A model generated the notes under the pieces. The model had not been told where the DNA came from and made no database searches. It worked only from the letters and a program-made list of their open reading frames with translations. Shown in pieces: positions 13,075 through 26,730 of a stretch of DNA of 64,000 nt. The position numbers and the translations under genes were made by a program. The stretch's first letter is position 1. Each line of letters opens with the position of its first letter. This DNA is from Phoronis australis (taxonomy: Eukaryota > Phoronida > Phoronidae): the NCBI GenBank assembly GCA_002633005.1, contig NMRA01000408.1, positions 64,001-128,000 on the forward strand, written 5' to 3'.

Positions 13075-13180
13075 AAGAAGGGGTGTTTTTGCCAGGTAAA
13101 GTGTGAGCGCTTTGAGGCTTGTTTTCGAAAATGAAGAGAAGCTAAACACAGCAATCTTCCAATCCGATATTATTTCAAGA
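13075..13180 (+). repeat. Dispersed repeat pair, copy 1
   Basis: Shares GTAAAGTGTGAGCG, followed by GAGGCTT, AGAGAAGCTAAA and ACAGCA, with 14581-14690 in the same order and strand. Similarity fades at both ends. No coding potential. Probably an old transposon fragment. Confidence 0.5.
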
Positions 13181-14580
13181 GCAAAAGGGTTCTAGACATT
13201 TTAACTCTACTGTTTGAAAATATCTACGTAGACAAGTGATGCTCCTGGGGTGGGTGTTAGTCTAGTCCGTGTCCAATTCTTTTTAAGACAAACTAATCAA
13301 AACGCATAATGGTAACGACTTTTGTACAGCACTTGACACGACAGTCACTAATCGATTCGTACATCGCCGGAAAGGTACTCAAGACCACAGGTCAATTATG
13401 CATAAACGGAATGCACCGAGTGACGTGTTCCGCTGTAATGATCCATAAGCGTGCCGCCCAAGATCATCATCGGGTAATCGTTATCACTTGTACACCTCCG
13501 CCAAACGCTAACTGATTCAAAACTCATACACATCTTTCAAATAAGAAAATCGTGTTCATTTCAAATTGGGAGTTCCTGGAAAAAGTTAAGAGTCTTGCGT
13601 AACTTCTTGTTGTTGGCAAAATTTGTAAGAACTGGTTTTATCAAACTGTGTATCGTCGCTTATTTTTGTGAATGGATCACAACTGACGCTTATGCGGCAA
13701 ATGTTACCTATATCTCCGGTTTGGTAGATACTGGGGGGATTTTCGATCGCTGCGGCACCCTTATAAAAGTGGCTTTGCCAGAGGGTGGTGCTTTTCAGCG
13801 TTTTTTGTTTTGGGAGGGAGCGTTTGGAACTCGATATAGAGGTAAGTGACGAAAATGCGCCATCACCAATCAATTTTCGGGCGGGTTGGTTCGATATCAC
13901 ACAGAGCAAAATCAGACAGTCAGGCGGAATGACGTCACCCCAGAGCATTTAGGTTCATGTAATGTCACTTCCGTCTTGTTCCGTGTGATAATATCAAACC
14001 CGATTCTAAGCAAAATGCACACTACCTTTCTGTCATCATATTGCTCCATAAAATCAAATAAAAAAAATTCAAATAAGAAAGTTATTCGCTTTCTCCTAGA
14101 GCCACAGAATTGCACATATCTGAAATCATAAATCCAACGTAGATTGATGTTAATATACTTTTACTATGACTAGTTGAACCACATGATTCATCGTTCTGCT
14201 AAAGCGAAACGCATCGTGACAACGAAAGTTAATGGTAATTAATATGCCATTTATGACTGCTAAAATGTTCTCACATAAACTAAAAATGACCATTTTCAGA
14301 TGACCAGTTCGTTTTTGAGGCGAAAATGGTAAAGTGTTCACAATATGACAACACTAACTCCTCTCAAGGCCCGGACCTAGTCCGCTACACATGCAACATA
14401 CAAACTTCACATATACTGAAAAAGAACTTTCGACACATTAACTTGTGTTTTGATGGCAGCCATCTTTTGTTAGGCGCGCAAATAGCCGGAAATGGTTAAT
14501 TAATCTTGTTAAGAACGTAGGGAGGCTGTTTTTCACCTGAGATAAGTTGAAATCGCGTTTATCTTCGACGGAGGAAGAGG

Positions 14581-14690
14581 GGGATGAGTTTTGCCATTTT
14601 TGTTCAAGTAAAGTGTGAGCGGGTTAAGGCTTCTGTTAAACGGAGAGAGGCTAAAAACAGCAGTGTCTCACCCCAATGTTATATTTTGTA
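14581..14690 (+). repeat. Dispersed repeat pair, copy 2
   Basis: Direct-orientation partner of 13075-13180, about 1.5 kb away. The shared block runs from TTTTGCCA through GTAAAGTGTGAGCG to ACAGCAGTGT. Confidence 0.5.
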
Positions 14691-15397
14691 TTTTTTATGT
14701 TGTTATATTCATGTTAGGGTCATTTCAAGCGCCTAACATGCTAACATCCTCCCTTGTTCGGAAGATTCAAAACAATGTGGAATTCTTGATCCTGGACTGT
14801 AAAGTGTAGCGTCTAAAATGTTTGTTTGTTTTTTTCAACTCCACTTGAAGTTAAAAGATACCTTATGACGCTTTTACAAGGGACCACTTTTCGATAAGTC
14901 GCTCCAAATAGCTTTTGAGCCTGCAAGTCTACTAAGCAACAGCGTAGCCATTTTTTACGATTAAGATGTCGCTTATCTGTAATCGTTGGAAATTTTGTAC
15001 AAATATAAGGAAATGACAAGACGAGGTCAGCATACTCATAAAACGTTGATCGAGTTTCTAAATTATATGGCGGAAATGTTCAAAGAGGCTTCTTCCGCTT
15101 CATTTTCTATGATAACCTATAAACACACAATCATTACGAGCACCAGAAACTCAAGGTCAGGCGGGCAACAAAACCTTTGAAAATCAGTATAAACATAACG
15201 TACGGGTTGAAATTTACGAAATGTCTTTAAACTACTAACTTCTGTCTGCTGAGGAAATTCGTTTGACGCAAAAAAGTAAAAGGTGTCTTAAATGACGTCT
15301 TTTAGTATCCTTTATAAAGTTTGTAATAAAGACTGGCACTTCAACTATTTTGTTTCTTTGAATTACGTGTCGTTATTTGACCGTTGGGACGATTTCT

Positions 15398-15448
15398 CAT
15401 GGGCGGCGCAGCTATAGCCCCCCAGGCCCCTATGGTGCGCCGCCCATG
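15398..15448. mobile_element. 51 bp GC-rich palindromic element
   Basis: CATGGGCGGCGCA at 15398-15410 is perfectly inverted at 15436-15448. The 25 bp between (GCTATAGCCCCCCAGG...) matches, in inverse orientation, part of the repeats at 32815-32876. It sits alone in AT-rich DNA. Probably a minimal terminal piece of a GGCGGCGCA-type repeat family. Confidence 0.55.
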
Positions 15449-15470
15449 TTTCTCATTTTTAGTATCCTGT

Positions 15471-15730
15471 GGTCTGTTTCATAAAACGTGACTTAAGACA
15501 GAAATTTTGTCTTTCGCTTCACATAACTATTTCTGAAAAAATAATTAAATCACATTTGAGTAAAAGTGCTATGTCCCTGAAAATAGACTAGTTACTGATA
15601 CAATTTCTATGAAATAGTTCTGGACTGTGATGAATTCATAATTCCATGGCAAAACCTTTATTTAGCCATTGCAGAGTGGGAACTTTAGGTCAAAATTTTG
15701 TCTTTGTCAAACACTTCCACGAAACGGACC
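15471..15730. mobile_element. MITE-like element, GGTCYGTTTC family
   Basis: Begins GGTCTGTTTCATAAAAC and ends, inverted, GGTCCGTTTCGTGGAAG. Further in, AGAAATTTTGTC near the left end is mirrored by a GACAAAATTTT block near the right. About 260 bp, no coding potential. An internal phrase (TCTGAAAAAATAATTAAATC) is closely matched in the element at 30552-30977. Confidence 0.55.
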
Positions 15731-18291
15731 TCTGGTGAGTAGTTAGCGCCGCCAGAAATTTTGTTTTGGAGTGACACTCTTTCTTGTGGACTTCAAAAAA
15801 GTACGCCTGCGCTCTAAGTGCAAATGAATTAACCAAGTTTAAGCTAACATATACTTCTCACGTCTTACTTCATAGTTCGAGTTCGAAGAATCGAAGCCGT
15901 TGAAATCGCGCTCATCAAAACGTGACAAGAATGTCGTGCAATCAAGATAACTTCCGATGGTCAACACTCAAAATATTAACTATTGCCCGATTGTTTTGAA
16001 TTAAACACACATGAGTCTTTCGTCCTCAGGCTTAAATTGATAAAATCATTGAATAAATATTCCGCACGCGTCGACATTCACAAGACGTGTTGTTTTTTTA
16101 CCTGCCGACTAGCCCGGGCGGCTCGGCCACACGAGATTAGATCAATGAGAATGAGATAAAGCGTCTAGACGATTTGAAAGGGACATCACAAACCTCACTA
16201 ATTGGATCTTACAACATGTTTGCAGTGAAAGCTCACCTCACTCTATTCAGTGTACGCAAATAGTAATTAATGATTATATAAACAATTGTTACTTTTGACA
16301 AATTCTCAAAGATTGCATTGCAGCAGTGTTTTTAGCTTATCCCAAATACTGTATTTTTCTCTTCGTAAATTCTGCCGTGTGTGTAAGTGTACATTCGTAA
16401 AATTCTATGTTCGAGTGCTGTGTTTAGGGTAAGACAATTTACGTAAAATCAAATCTAATGGAAACGGCTGGTTTTGTCAGTTACAAAACAGTAAGTTTGT
16501 GTAAATAACGTCTCGTTTTCTTTCTCGGGCACCTTAACTTTTAGTTGTTACAATTTCCTCTGCTATTATTCTTGCAGTCATATCACTGCGTCGTTTTGAC
16601 CATAATCAATTTCAAAAAGAAACCTTCGTTGTAATGTTTTATACGAAGTATACACGTCACAGCATTCGTCGTAAAAGTTTCACCTGAAATTCGTAAAAAG
16701 TTAGCCTTTTTGCCCGGTGTGTTTGCTCGTGTATATGAGTGGGGAATACGCAGAGTCCTAAGCCAAAGGTAAAATTTTTGTAGTCGAAAGCTAAATGTTA
16801 AACCGCATAAAATACCAGTTTAAAGAAACAAATGGGTTTCTTTTGTTGAAAACAGAGGTAGACTGTTCAATCGCCGAAATGTGGGGAGACCAGTTAAGAA
16901 AACATAAACTTTAAAAATATTTGTCAAAGAGATAAGATGTAGCGTTTGAATTCATTCAGTATATTCGTATTACAACTAATCAAATTTCAAAACGAGTGCT
17001 TCTATGCTCGTGTAGGATATCAAAGTGCACTTCAATGACACGTCGCCTCGTCTGTAAAGGAAAATTTATATGAACACCCTCAAAAGCAGGAATTATGACT
17101 TTTGAGTCCGGTGTACCAACTTGATTTCCTTGACAATTACTGCTGGAAACTTTTGATAATAAGCTCCATGGGCCGTATATTCGAAAAACGGCACATTTTT
17201 AGCTATCTGGTAACCAATGAGTTAGCCCGGTCGTACGTTCGGGTGGTTGTTGGCCCAGCGGCACATATGCGTATAAAACGACGTAATAATTAAAAAGGGG
17301 CATTTAAACTACCTAACTCAGTGTCCAAATGGTCGACTGTAAACTGGAATAAAATCTTTTTCGACAGAGCCGAGGACACTTGGAAAACCATACAAAACCA
17401 GGGAAATTATAATGATTGTGACTCCCGGCAACGTAGACGCTTGGGCCACCAATCAGACAATTTGGGGGTGGGCCTCATCACGGATTTCCGCAACTTTTCC
17501 TAGATTAAAAGCCGAGAAATGCATTATGTTATTTTATGAAGATTTAGTCACGTGAACAGTCAGGTATATTTGTTCTTTCATGAGTGAGCTGAGGGCAAGT
17601 AGACTTAATTCACAAAACTATATTTCACAACCGTCAAGTTCTCAGCAAGATAAGCTCCAGTCAATTTGGAATACATAACCAGAAACAAAACCACGACAGG
17701 AAATACACATAGGCCTAATGACGCAGATGCGATGGACAACGCGAAGAAGCAACAGCTTCACTTCACAAGGTGATATGCAACTTAGTAGTTACCACAGCTA
17801 CGATTCGCTATCGCACATGAGCAACGTACGATTTTTTTGAAAATTGTGTCTGTTTTGAACTGAATGCCCGTTAAACAGACGAAGTGTGCAACATGAACTA
17901 GGTAATCAACGGACAGCAAGTTCGTGAATCAGGGGAGACAACTTATTTGTACGTGAAATGATTTGTGCACTGCATTAATGGACGCACTGAATCAAACAAA
18001 GTCAGACAAAACGTGACCAACTGCATACACGTTTGATAAATCCTATTCAAGTTTTATTTTGCAAAATGTTTTCAAATTAAATACTACGGTTTATGGTTTA
18101 ATTAAAACTGATAAAACTACCCAACTCTTTATTTAAACGTCTTACGAAATCGTTCTCAAATCGTTTCTTACACAAAATACGTGATTTTCTGTGTTTGGAA
18201 AGAGCAAGCGACTGCTTGAGACAAGCTGTATAAGGTGACCTCTAACGGGGTTTTATTTAATGCGCAGAGTATGGGTCTCTTAAGCAATACT

Positions 18292-18381
18292 GAACTGCTA
18301 ATTCTTTGCAAGACCCAGAATCACTTCTCACCTGAGTAAGGAGTACTATTTGAGACTAATTTTATATCCGTAAGTGATCTA
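18292..18381 (+). repeat. Diverged dispersed repeat, copy 2 of 3
   Basis: Best matched to 25805-25910: AATTCTTTGCAA against AGTTCTTTACAA, then CTTCTCACCTGAGTAAGGA against GTTCTCATCTGAGTAAGGA, then TTTTATATCCGTAAGTG against TTTTATAGCGGTGAGTG. Non-coding and diverged. Confidence 0.5.
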
Positions 18382-21300
18382 AATGACATATTAGCTTTTT
18401 ATGGAGCACGAGTTTATAGCCGTGAGAGCCAATACCGAGTTTCGCTGACGTCAGGCTTACAGATTGTAGCGCCCTCTGGGCAAATATCGTTCAACTTCAC
18501 AAATTGCTGTGTTGTGTGTCCTTTTCACCCTTATTTTCTAGAAAGTTCTCCATCCGACCTAAAATCTTTTGGAATATACAGGGTGTAATGCATTTACTTT
18601 CAGGCTTGAATTTTCTAAGGTATAGGTTCTCTCCACGATTGCAAACGAACTTACAACTCTCGTTCAAAACAACCAGGAACCTCGTACTGCCGGGGGGTAC
18701 ATACTCACTTAATCTTAACACTCTTAAACACAACCTGGCAAATTCATCGAAAACTTGGCGCATTTTTTTAAAATCTCCTGGTGCTAAATCAAATGTATCC
18801 TTCCTCATAGTGCGTTTAGCAGTCAGACATCAAAATTAGATAGTCCCGTTAAAAATGACAAATGAAAGTCTTCTAAGTGAAAGTATGGTAACCATTTATA
18901 ATTCTTGAAGACTTCTAGTTTCATGACAAGAAAATATTCATGTAAGGTTATAATGCCCAACACTATGCTGTGCAATACCAGCAGAATGGAAATTCACAAA
19001 TATAGGGAGAAGTAACTAGATTTTTGAATGAGTAAAATGATCACACGGCCACGAATGAAATTGGATGATGACCCGCCTAAAATAGTACCTGCGTTCATCG
19101 TTCACAATGGCGATAAAGTAAACCTTGTGGTATGAAACAAGATCTGACCCCAAAACACAACGCATTTCGATAAAAAAATTAAGCGCCCTAAGCCGTGAAA
19201 TAACTCATGTGAATAGAGACCACTGCGTGTCAAGTTTCTACAAAAACGGTGATCGTGCTACGACAAGATATGCAGGTCGGTCACTCTTGCGAAAGAGTTT
19301 GGCAATTGATGACATACAAATCAAATTGATAAGTATGTTTCTATGGCCATTAATAATATTGGCCAAACGTCGATCTGCGGGAAGGATCTCCCAGTAATAA
19401 ATGATTTCCTGCCGTTGAATTCCCCAAACGTGAATGAACCAATGTGCCGTCTGGATTCTTATGTATGCTGACATTTTTACATTACGTAAGTTTTAAATAG
19501 CTTAATCCATTAACAATATTCTGTTAAAAATCTTGTTGGGTAACAAAGATATCATTAATTACATTTTGTAGTTAATCAAAGACAATAATTCTTACTTGTC
19601 TGTTGTATCTGGTCGACATACATTTTGTTATTTAAAGGGGCAATCAACCTGCGCTATCAAAAGCCAACTTTTGATTTAGGCTGCCGCTGTTATCAAGTCG
19701 GTCTCATCTTGATGCACATTTTATCAAAGGTCGTACATAAAGTCCGGTGAAACTAAGACGGCCGTAGAGATGTTATTGCAAAAGTGACAAAAACGAGGCA
19801 ACTGAAGTGAAGTTGACAGTTTTATATTTTCCGACTCAACGACCGCCTCCATGACCAAAGTGAAGAAACTGTGTGCACATTGAAATTGAAGTTACGATAG
19901 TCTCTACCAAGGCCGGGCTTACGGCCTTAGATAAAACGAGCCCCTAGTTCCTTCACTCTGATTAGACATGATTTCCATTGAGAAGAATTGACAGATCGTT
20001 ACCGTCGCAGACCAGCTCATAATGGACTAATCTCAGTCACCACTACAGCGTGACCGTCTATGGAATTCCAGGTCATTTTTTCATCATAACCAACTTCAAT
20101 TCAAACAGTAAAAGCGTGAAGACGTTGCTTTAGAAGAGCGAATGCGCTTGTAAAGAAAGTCGATGATCTTTACACCTGAAAATGTTTAAAGTGGCGTAAA
20201 GTTAAAATTTTAATTTGTTTTTACCTACGCTGTGGTTACAACTGACGACAATCTTGTGTCATGATAGGTCTACGGTGTCATTGACATTAGATTGTATTAC
20301 ACTTACGGTAATGCGCACTGCTTAGCTGGCTAAAAACAAAATTCGAATTAGGACTTTTATTCGCATAAAATCTTTAATAGTATTCTATTTCCGTTAGCAA
20401 CAAGAATTCCGAAATCACTCAGTCTCTCAAGAAAACGCATCTGAATTGACTGGAGTTGGCCAACAATAAAATTGCGAATTCGAAAATGGCGCGTGGACGC
20501 ATTGCCTGTGATTTGCATGACCATCTTATTTGGCAACAATTCAAGATCGGATGAGCACTGTGGTGTTTTTAAACCCCAAAGAGTTTCGGTAAACACTGAC
20601 AGCTAAACAGTAGTGAGAGGCTCCTTTACTATGAATGGAACATCGTCGGTTTTACGGCAGCCAAACGCATTTGTGGGGTTTACTGTTGGATGGAACAGAC
20701 CTATTGAAGTTATTAGCTTTGACAAGAACTATACAACAACAAAATCCGTTGCGTTTTTGCGATTTTAGTACACATCGCCCATTTTCGCCGTTTTCTGCCA
20801 GACATTTGATGACATCAAGGCCGGTGACCAGTTGAAGAAAATAAAAATACTTCTACGCTATTTCAGACGCATAATACAGTATAGAATACAATATGCTGTC
20901 CATATCACAATAACTACACATAAAGGCCATGTAAGAATAATTCGTCTACATTAAATATAAGTTCCTATCAAGAAACCTGTACATGTATGGTAAAAAGAAA
21001 TCTACACCAAAATTTACGACTAACAGAGTTGTTGATAGCGATGGAAACGGGATTGGACGGAACTTGTAAATGTCATTTTTCGTAGGTAATAGATCTAAGG
21101 CATTGGACATTGAAAACACTACACAGAGCATTGGTACTTTCATACTTTGAATAGCCCAAGAACCTCCTAACAGTGTTATAACATGGCACATTAAACGTAT
21201 TGAAGGTCATCGTTTTAAAGTTACACCGTAGGTGTGCTGTGTACCATGATACTCTGAAATTTATCGAGTGGAATTCATCTCCATACAGTAGCGAACGGAT

Positions 21301-23402
21301 TATATTGTGACCGAGAGGGTTACAGGTTCGTTTTCGCGCTCAGGCCGGTCTCAGAAAATCACTTTTTATTTGCTCCCCTTTTTGCACTCTGCGGGAGCAC
21401 GCGGTCAACACCACGTGCCTAATGCCTCTTCATTGGAGTGACTCTCTTAGAACTATTCTTCTATGCCAGGGCGCCAAGCTCAAGCAAGATGGGAGAAGCA
21501 GAATTTGCAATACGAACACTTTTTATATTCAGGGTGTGTATTTTTATCGGAACAGTCACCTTGGAAAAACTCGCCAGTAACTGATTCCGTGATTCTGTTT
21601 CAACCTCTTTCTCCGTAGAAACACAGCATACAAGTACTTTGAATATCAGACCATTTACAAATAAATGTCGGAAACGCGTATTTTGCACAAAATAACCGTG
21701 CGTATGGAAAATGTCATTTCCGAACTATAGATTAAGTGGCCGTAGGCTTAAACTTTCATTGAATTTCATTCTGTTTGTGATGTCGCTTGACCAGAAAGTT
21801 CATTCAATCTGACATGTGTAGACCTCTCCCAAATTTAATGAGTCTGACCAGTGAATGAACGCTGCAAATCCACACTGGCGACTCCCGTAATAGATCATGC
21901 CCGTGCTATATTTACGACGTTGCTCAAGATATCCAGCTTCAGCATGCGACTGATGTTAAAACAAATTAATGCCACAAACTACATGCCCCATGTAATATAC
22001 ATAACCGTTGATTTACCCGCTGGAAGTGAGCGCTTCAACCGGTTTATGTTTTTCTTCGGCGGATTAACCCCGTCAGAACTGTCAATCTGCGACCATATCT
22101 TCACGTGATGCTGATGTGCAATGACTAGTGAATATTTTCGGTTAGCCCTTAACTTTTTTATTCTGCTAATGGTCTACGACGACAGACGTAAATATGATTC
22201 ATCACAAAATAAAGACTGGGCAAGATCTCGTATCCACTATGACATAAAGTTTGTGAATAAAACATGTTAGATTCTAATAAAAGCACTTATCTTGTATTCC
22301 TTAAAACTGAGACTAACAGATTAACAGAAACGATGATGTACGTAACAATAGGACCTTTATACAAAAACTCACATCTCCTGTCTCGTTTTCGCTGAACTAA
22401 AGCCTTTAGGAACCAATTAAACAAATTCTCTAGAGCACCAACAAATGTAAATTCAATTCGTTCAAGAGTGGGATTTTATATCTAAAAGCAAGTAAGTCTC
22501 CAACGTAGAAAGCATCCATTAAACAATTAATTATTCAAAGAACCAATATCCTAACAAATTAAGCAATCGATTAAGCATTAAATATCTTACCCGGTTTTTT
22601 TCTGCACCGTGGAGGAACCGGCGGTAGAGATTCGTCTAGAAGGTTTGACATAACGATACCGGTCTGCAATATTCACAAAAATTACATGATATCCGGTCGG
22701 TCATCCAGAATCTGTCTAGTTCACCGCCCGGATGAGAGCTTTGCGCTATCTGACTCTACGACTGCGAGTCGGCAAACAGGCAGGCTTATCGTTAATGATG
22801 GCTCGTCCATTAAAATGCCGTGAGGGTTCAATGTAAAATATAGCTGTTGATAGCGATTACCGGTCGGAATGAAAGTTGAATATCCACAGTAATGATCGGC
22901 CAAGGAATTGCTGGAAATTCCTCCAATTCGAGATCTGAAATCCCATGACGTGGGAGGGGGAATTTTTTTAATGTGATTTTAAAAAATAAAAACTATGAAG
23001 AGGCGACTGAGAGTCCACTGATTGCGTCATCACGCGCGACGTGATCTGAAGTTCTCGTTAAAATTCAAATTGGCAGCCATTATTAATATTTATACGCATT
23101 TTGCGGAGTTCACTCTCGTAGTATCAATTGAGACAAAAATGACCACACTGCTTGCGGAAATTGTTTTAGTTAATCAATGAGACCAAAACGAGTTAAATTT
23201 GGTGTACAGTACTACAATACATCGCATCCATCTTTAATAGAATTGACCGAAAACTTGTTTCTAACTCTAAAATCTCATATTCTGAAAGGTCGATCTCGTT
23301 CTGAAACAATGTTCAACACATGGCACTTCTTCGTAAAACTACCGGTATTTTAGCAAACAGGCAACACCCCGAAATGTATGCCCATGGGCTTATGATCAGA
23401 AT

Positions 23403-23552
23403 ATTATCCGAATACAGGCGTGTGGGCGTGCTTTTGGAGCCAAACTTACAATTATCCGAATGCAGACCCGTGGGCGACCTTTTGGAGCCACATTTATAAT
23501 TATCCGAATAGAGGCCCGGCATGGGCGTACCTTTGGAGGCAGACTTATAATA
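23403..23552. repeat. Three-unit minisatellite, period 48-51 bp
   Basis: ATTATCCGAAT recurs at 23403, 23451 and 23499, each time followed by a GTGGGCG-type phrase (GGCATGGGCG in the third unit) and TTTGGAG. On the minus strand the array is open and reads as a repeated 16-17 residue peptide (GLYSDNYKCGSK type). With only three units and no other gene signal I treat it as non-coding. Confidence 0.7.
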
Positions 23553-24765
23553 TATCAGGGTTTCTAGGGTTTCCCACGGTCAGCGAGTGTCACTAAAAAC
23601 ATGGATTCCCATTCTCTCTTACTGGCAGCCATCAGTCAAGTCAGTGCTTTAGATCCCCGTTTTAAATAAACATTACGTCGATTGAGGAATACTGTTTGGA
23701 ACTAGGCAAACGCCCATCACGACCTATTTCATGATGCGTTTCCGCACCGATTCCCAAAAGTACACCAGAGACTCTTTGCGTAAACGCAAGACTATCGAGT
23801 CAAGCTATTGTTATCACGCGTTTCGCGGTGACGATATTTCGCCGCTTTTCACGCAAGAAACCTGCTTTACGGAACGCAGCCCCGGACTTACTTTAGGATC
23901 AGGAGAGTCAGAAACGTAAAAATGCACACTTTTCAGAATATACAAATTGGGAGCTGGAGCTTGAATAACCGGAATTCCCGGTATGCAAGAACTACAACGG
24001 TACAAATTGAGAAATTCCACCATGTACATGGAGGTGACAGATGGGTGAAGTTAGATGGTATTACGGGCCTTCAGACATTCGTGGTAATCTCGTAGTTCTT
24101 TTTCAGTTTTTGTTCAATCATGCCCGTAACTGGGGTAACACGTGGCGCGTGTAATAGGCTGACACGTTAGTCTACGTACGTAGCTTGTGCAGGCTTTTAC
24201 ATCAATGCTAGTTCGGTCAGTTTAACCCAGACTCCGCTGAGTGAACAAGAGTGCACTGCACGTTGACAAATTACACTCGGTTCTTTAGATTGCCAATCAA
24301 TCAACGAACTCTCGAGTTTGTTTAGCACAAGCGCCGGAATTTACGCAACCAAATAGTTTCCGGTGGCACGCGAGTGATAAAAAGTGAAGAATGAAACCGG
24401 GTGAAGCGCCATGTCCAATGTCGTAATCGACTGACGACTGTCAGTTATCAGATCGTCTGCCACATTTGTGCTACAAGCACTTGGTACGACGACGGTCAGT
24501 TGTCGTCACGGGGGCAGAAGTCGCGTGAAACTACGCAGACGTTTATCTGAACATGTGGTCATGGAAATGACAAAGTTTTGGCGACTAGATAACAGTAAAA
24601 ATACTCACTGTTGCCTCCGTTGACAAGAATGCTGATGATAAAACTGGTTGCAAGAGCAGGCGATGAACACCCAATTACAATTACAATTTTAATAAGCCCA
24701 CTTTTCTTTTGTGGCGAGAGGGCTACCAAATTACACCGACAAAATTTGGAAGGCTACTGCGCCCG

Positions 24766-25166
24766 GTTGCACGAAAGAGTCTAAATAGGGACTCAACTAA
24801 GTTCTCTAAATCTACTGCGTATTTATGGGCTTCTTAATACACTGATTGTCCTTTTTATGTTGCTCGAGTCTCATTACTAAGTCATTTTTTGGCTTTGATA
24901 CAAATCGAGAGTGAATTCTACGTTGAATTCTCAATATTATCGAAAATAAGTAGGCTGGGGTCTTTCCACGCAGCCACATTAATTCAAGGACCGAGTCCCT
25001 CATAAGAGCTCCGTCAGTGTTTTAGAAAATGTCATAAGTCAAATAGGAGCCATAATAAAGATAAAACGATAGAAAACAATATTACATCTGTGAATGAAGA
25101 TCGAAACAAATACGCAAAGATTTAGGGAACTTTGTTGAGTCCCTATTTGGGACTGTTTCATGTAAC
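24766..25166. mobile_element. MITE-like element with about 38 bp inverted ends
   Basis: The left end GTTGCACGAAAGAGTC continues TAAATAGGGACTCAACTAAG. The right end, inverted, reads GTTACATGAAACAGTCC then AAATAGGGACTCAACAAAG. About 400 bp with no credible coding frame. Its right half has a diverged direct copy at 26731-27003. Confidence 0.65.
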
Positions 25167-25398
25167 AGAGAGCTAGTCCATATCAACAAGAACAGCGCAG
25201 AGCGTAAAATACGCCCCAACCGTATGCTCCAACGCAAGCGGAAAGGATATAAGGCCGAATGGTAATCTTTGCACGGTAGTCCGGTCCGGCGAAAATTGAT
25301 ATCAACTGGGCTCTCCATCTTAGGAACATGCATTTCAAATTTCGTGAAGATTTATCAAAGAACTTGGTAGATATAAACGCGGCTGCTATAATAAATCT

Positions 25399-25633
25399 GG
25401 GACCCGTTCCAAGAAACTGACTTAGTTCATTTTGACTTAAATCTAAGATTTGTCTTATCTTGAAGACTGAAACTTCCACATCCGCTACAATAGTAAAATC
25501 AAGAAAAAACTTATATCAAAAACTTAAGATCTCTTTATTGAAACGGTCGTGAGACACATTTAAGTTTTATCTTAAAATTTATTAAAACTTAAAAATTGTC
25601 TTAAGCTAAATCAGTTTTGCTGGAACGGGTCCC
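25399..25633. mobile_element. MITE-like element, GGGACCCGTTCCA ends
   Basis: GGGACCCGTTCCAAGAAACTG at the left end is mirrored by GGGACCCGTTCCAGCAAAACTG inverted at the right end, both followed by TGAYTTAG-like sequence. 235 bp. The interior is rich in ACTTAAG and TTAAGACAA-like motifs. The termini resemble those at 15471-15730, suggesting a related family. Confidence 0.65.
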
Positions 25634-25804
25634 TACCTTCCATTACAAAAAGCGTTTGAATTGAACCACGTGGCGTTGTGAAATCACTCTAAAATTGTTC
25701 CTTAGTCAAATTGCGTGTCATTATGTGTGCCGAGCACGGTCTAGGCAAAGACGGGTTATGATGCCCAGCAGTACGGTCTACGGTCTCTGGTCTAGGGGAA
25801 TTAG

Positions 25805-25910
25805 GAACTACCAGTTCTTTACAAACCGCGAATTCAGTTCTCATCTGAGTAAGGAACATTCCATTTTATGAATTTCTTTCAATTTTATAGCGGTGAGTGG
25901 ACCTATTCAA
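25805..25910 (+). repeat. Diverged dispersed repeat, copy 3 of 3
   Basis: Partner of 18292-18381 and, more distantly, 11011-11120. Contains TCTGAGTAAGGAACATTCC and TTTTATAGCGGTGAGTGG. Non-coding. Confidence 0.5.
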
Positions 25911-26730
25911 AAGATCGCTTATAGGACAGAACGCGGTTAAGAGCAGCTTAAAGGCAACCGCAGGGAGTATTTGTCACTAGGGAGCGCCACAGAAGTCAAC
26001 TCGATCAAAAAATCATCTCAAATGAGGCTTGCTTTGAAGCCTCAATAGAAACATGTTAGGTGTGATTATGATGGATATTGAGGCAAACGCAAAGAAGGTC
26101 CAAAATGGCTACCCAAGAGATCACTACAGTGGTCAAAACTGTCTAAAAATCACCACACGTACTTTTTATGAGCACAGCCCGGACATCCACATCGGCCGGG
26201 GGTGGGGCATCGAATCACTATGAATAAACTAGTTGAAATTGTGACTGGTTTGTAGTTAAATTGAATAAAAATTTTCTATTTTATCTTTTTACTTTTCATA
26301 GTACTAGGATCCATGCATTTGGGCATCCAATGAAAAATCGGCCCCGGGCATCACCAAACCTCTGCACGCTACTGCCCCAACACCACTGTTCGTTTCTCAC
26401 AAGCACACCTGCGGCCTTCAGTTCCCGCAAATAGACTCTCACGCTGTGTCATTATCTAATCATATGGGTTAAAATCATAGCTCTGCGTTTGCCAACAGAC
26501 ACTGCATTCCCGAGAAACCAGTGTGTCGGACACACGACGACAATTGTATCTGAGAGACAGTACAGCTGTAATACAGTTCATCTTTGCATACAACAGTTCC
26601 AAGTCGAGACCGAGCTATGTTTTTTAATTTTCACAGCATTTGTGGACCTGAGCAAACACTTATCACCTTCTAATGCTATTTTACCGTCAGTACTTCGTCA
26701 ACTTTTTAACCTGGATTGACGCCTGAGAGT

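Larger units (their letters stand above)
10668..24765. other. Long stretch without a recognisable gene
   Basis: About 14 kb in which all open frames are short, often opposed on both strands, and without recognisable motifs. It holds dispersed repeats (11011-11120, 13075-13180, 14581-14690, 18292-18381), inverted-repeat elements (15398-15448, 15471-15730) and a minisatellite (23403-23552). Distal regulatory DNA of Sprouty or non-coding RNA genes could be present but cannot be seen. Confidence 0.5.

Noticed and set aside
18497-18839. Overlapping 103- and 111-codon frames on opposite strands
   Set aside because: Opposed frames over the same bases, no family resemblance, and no splice or start context.
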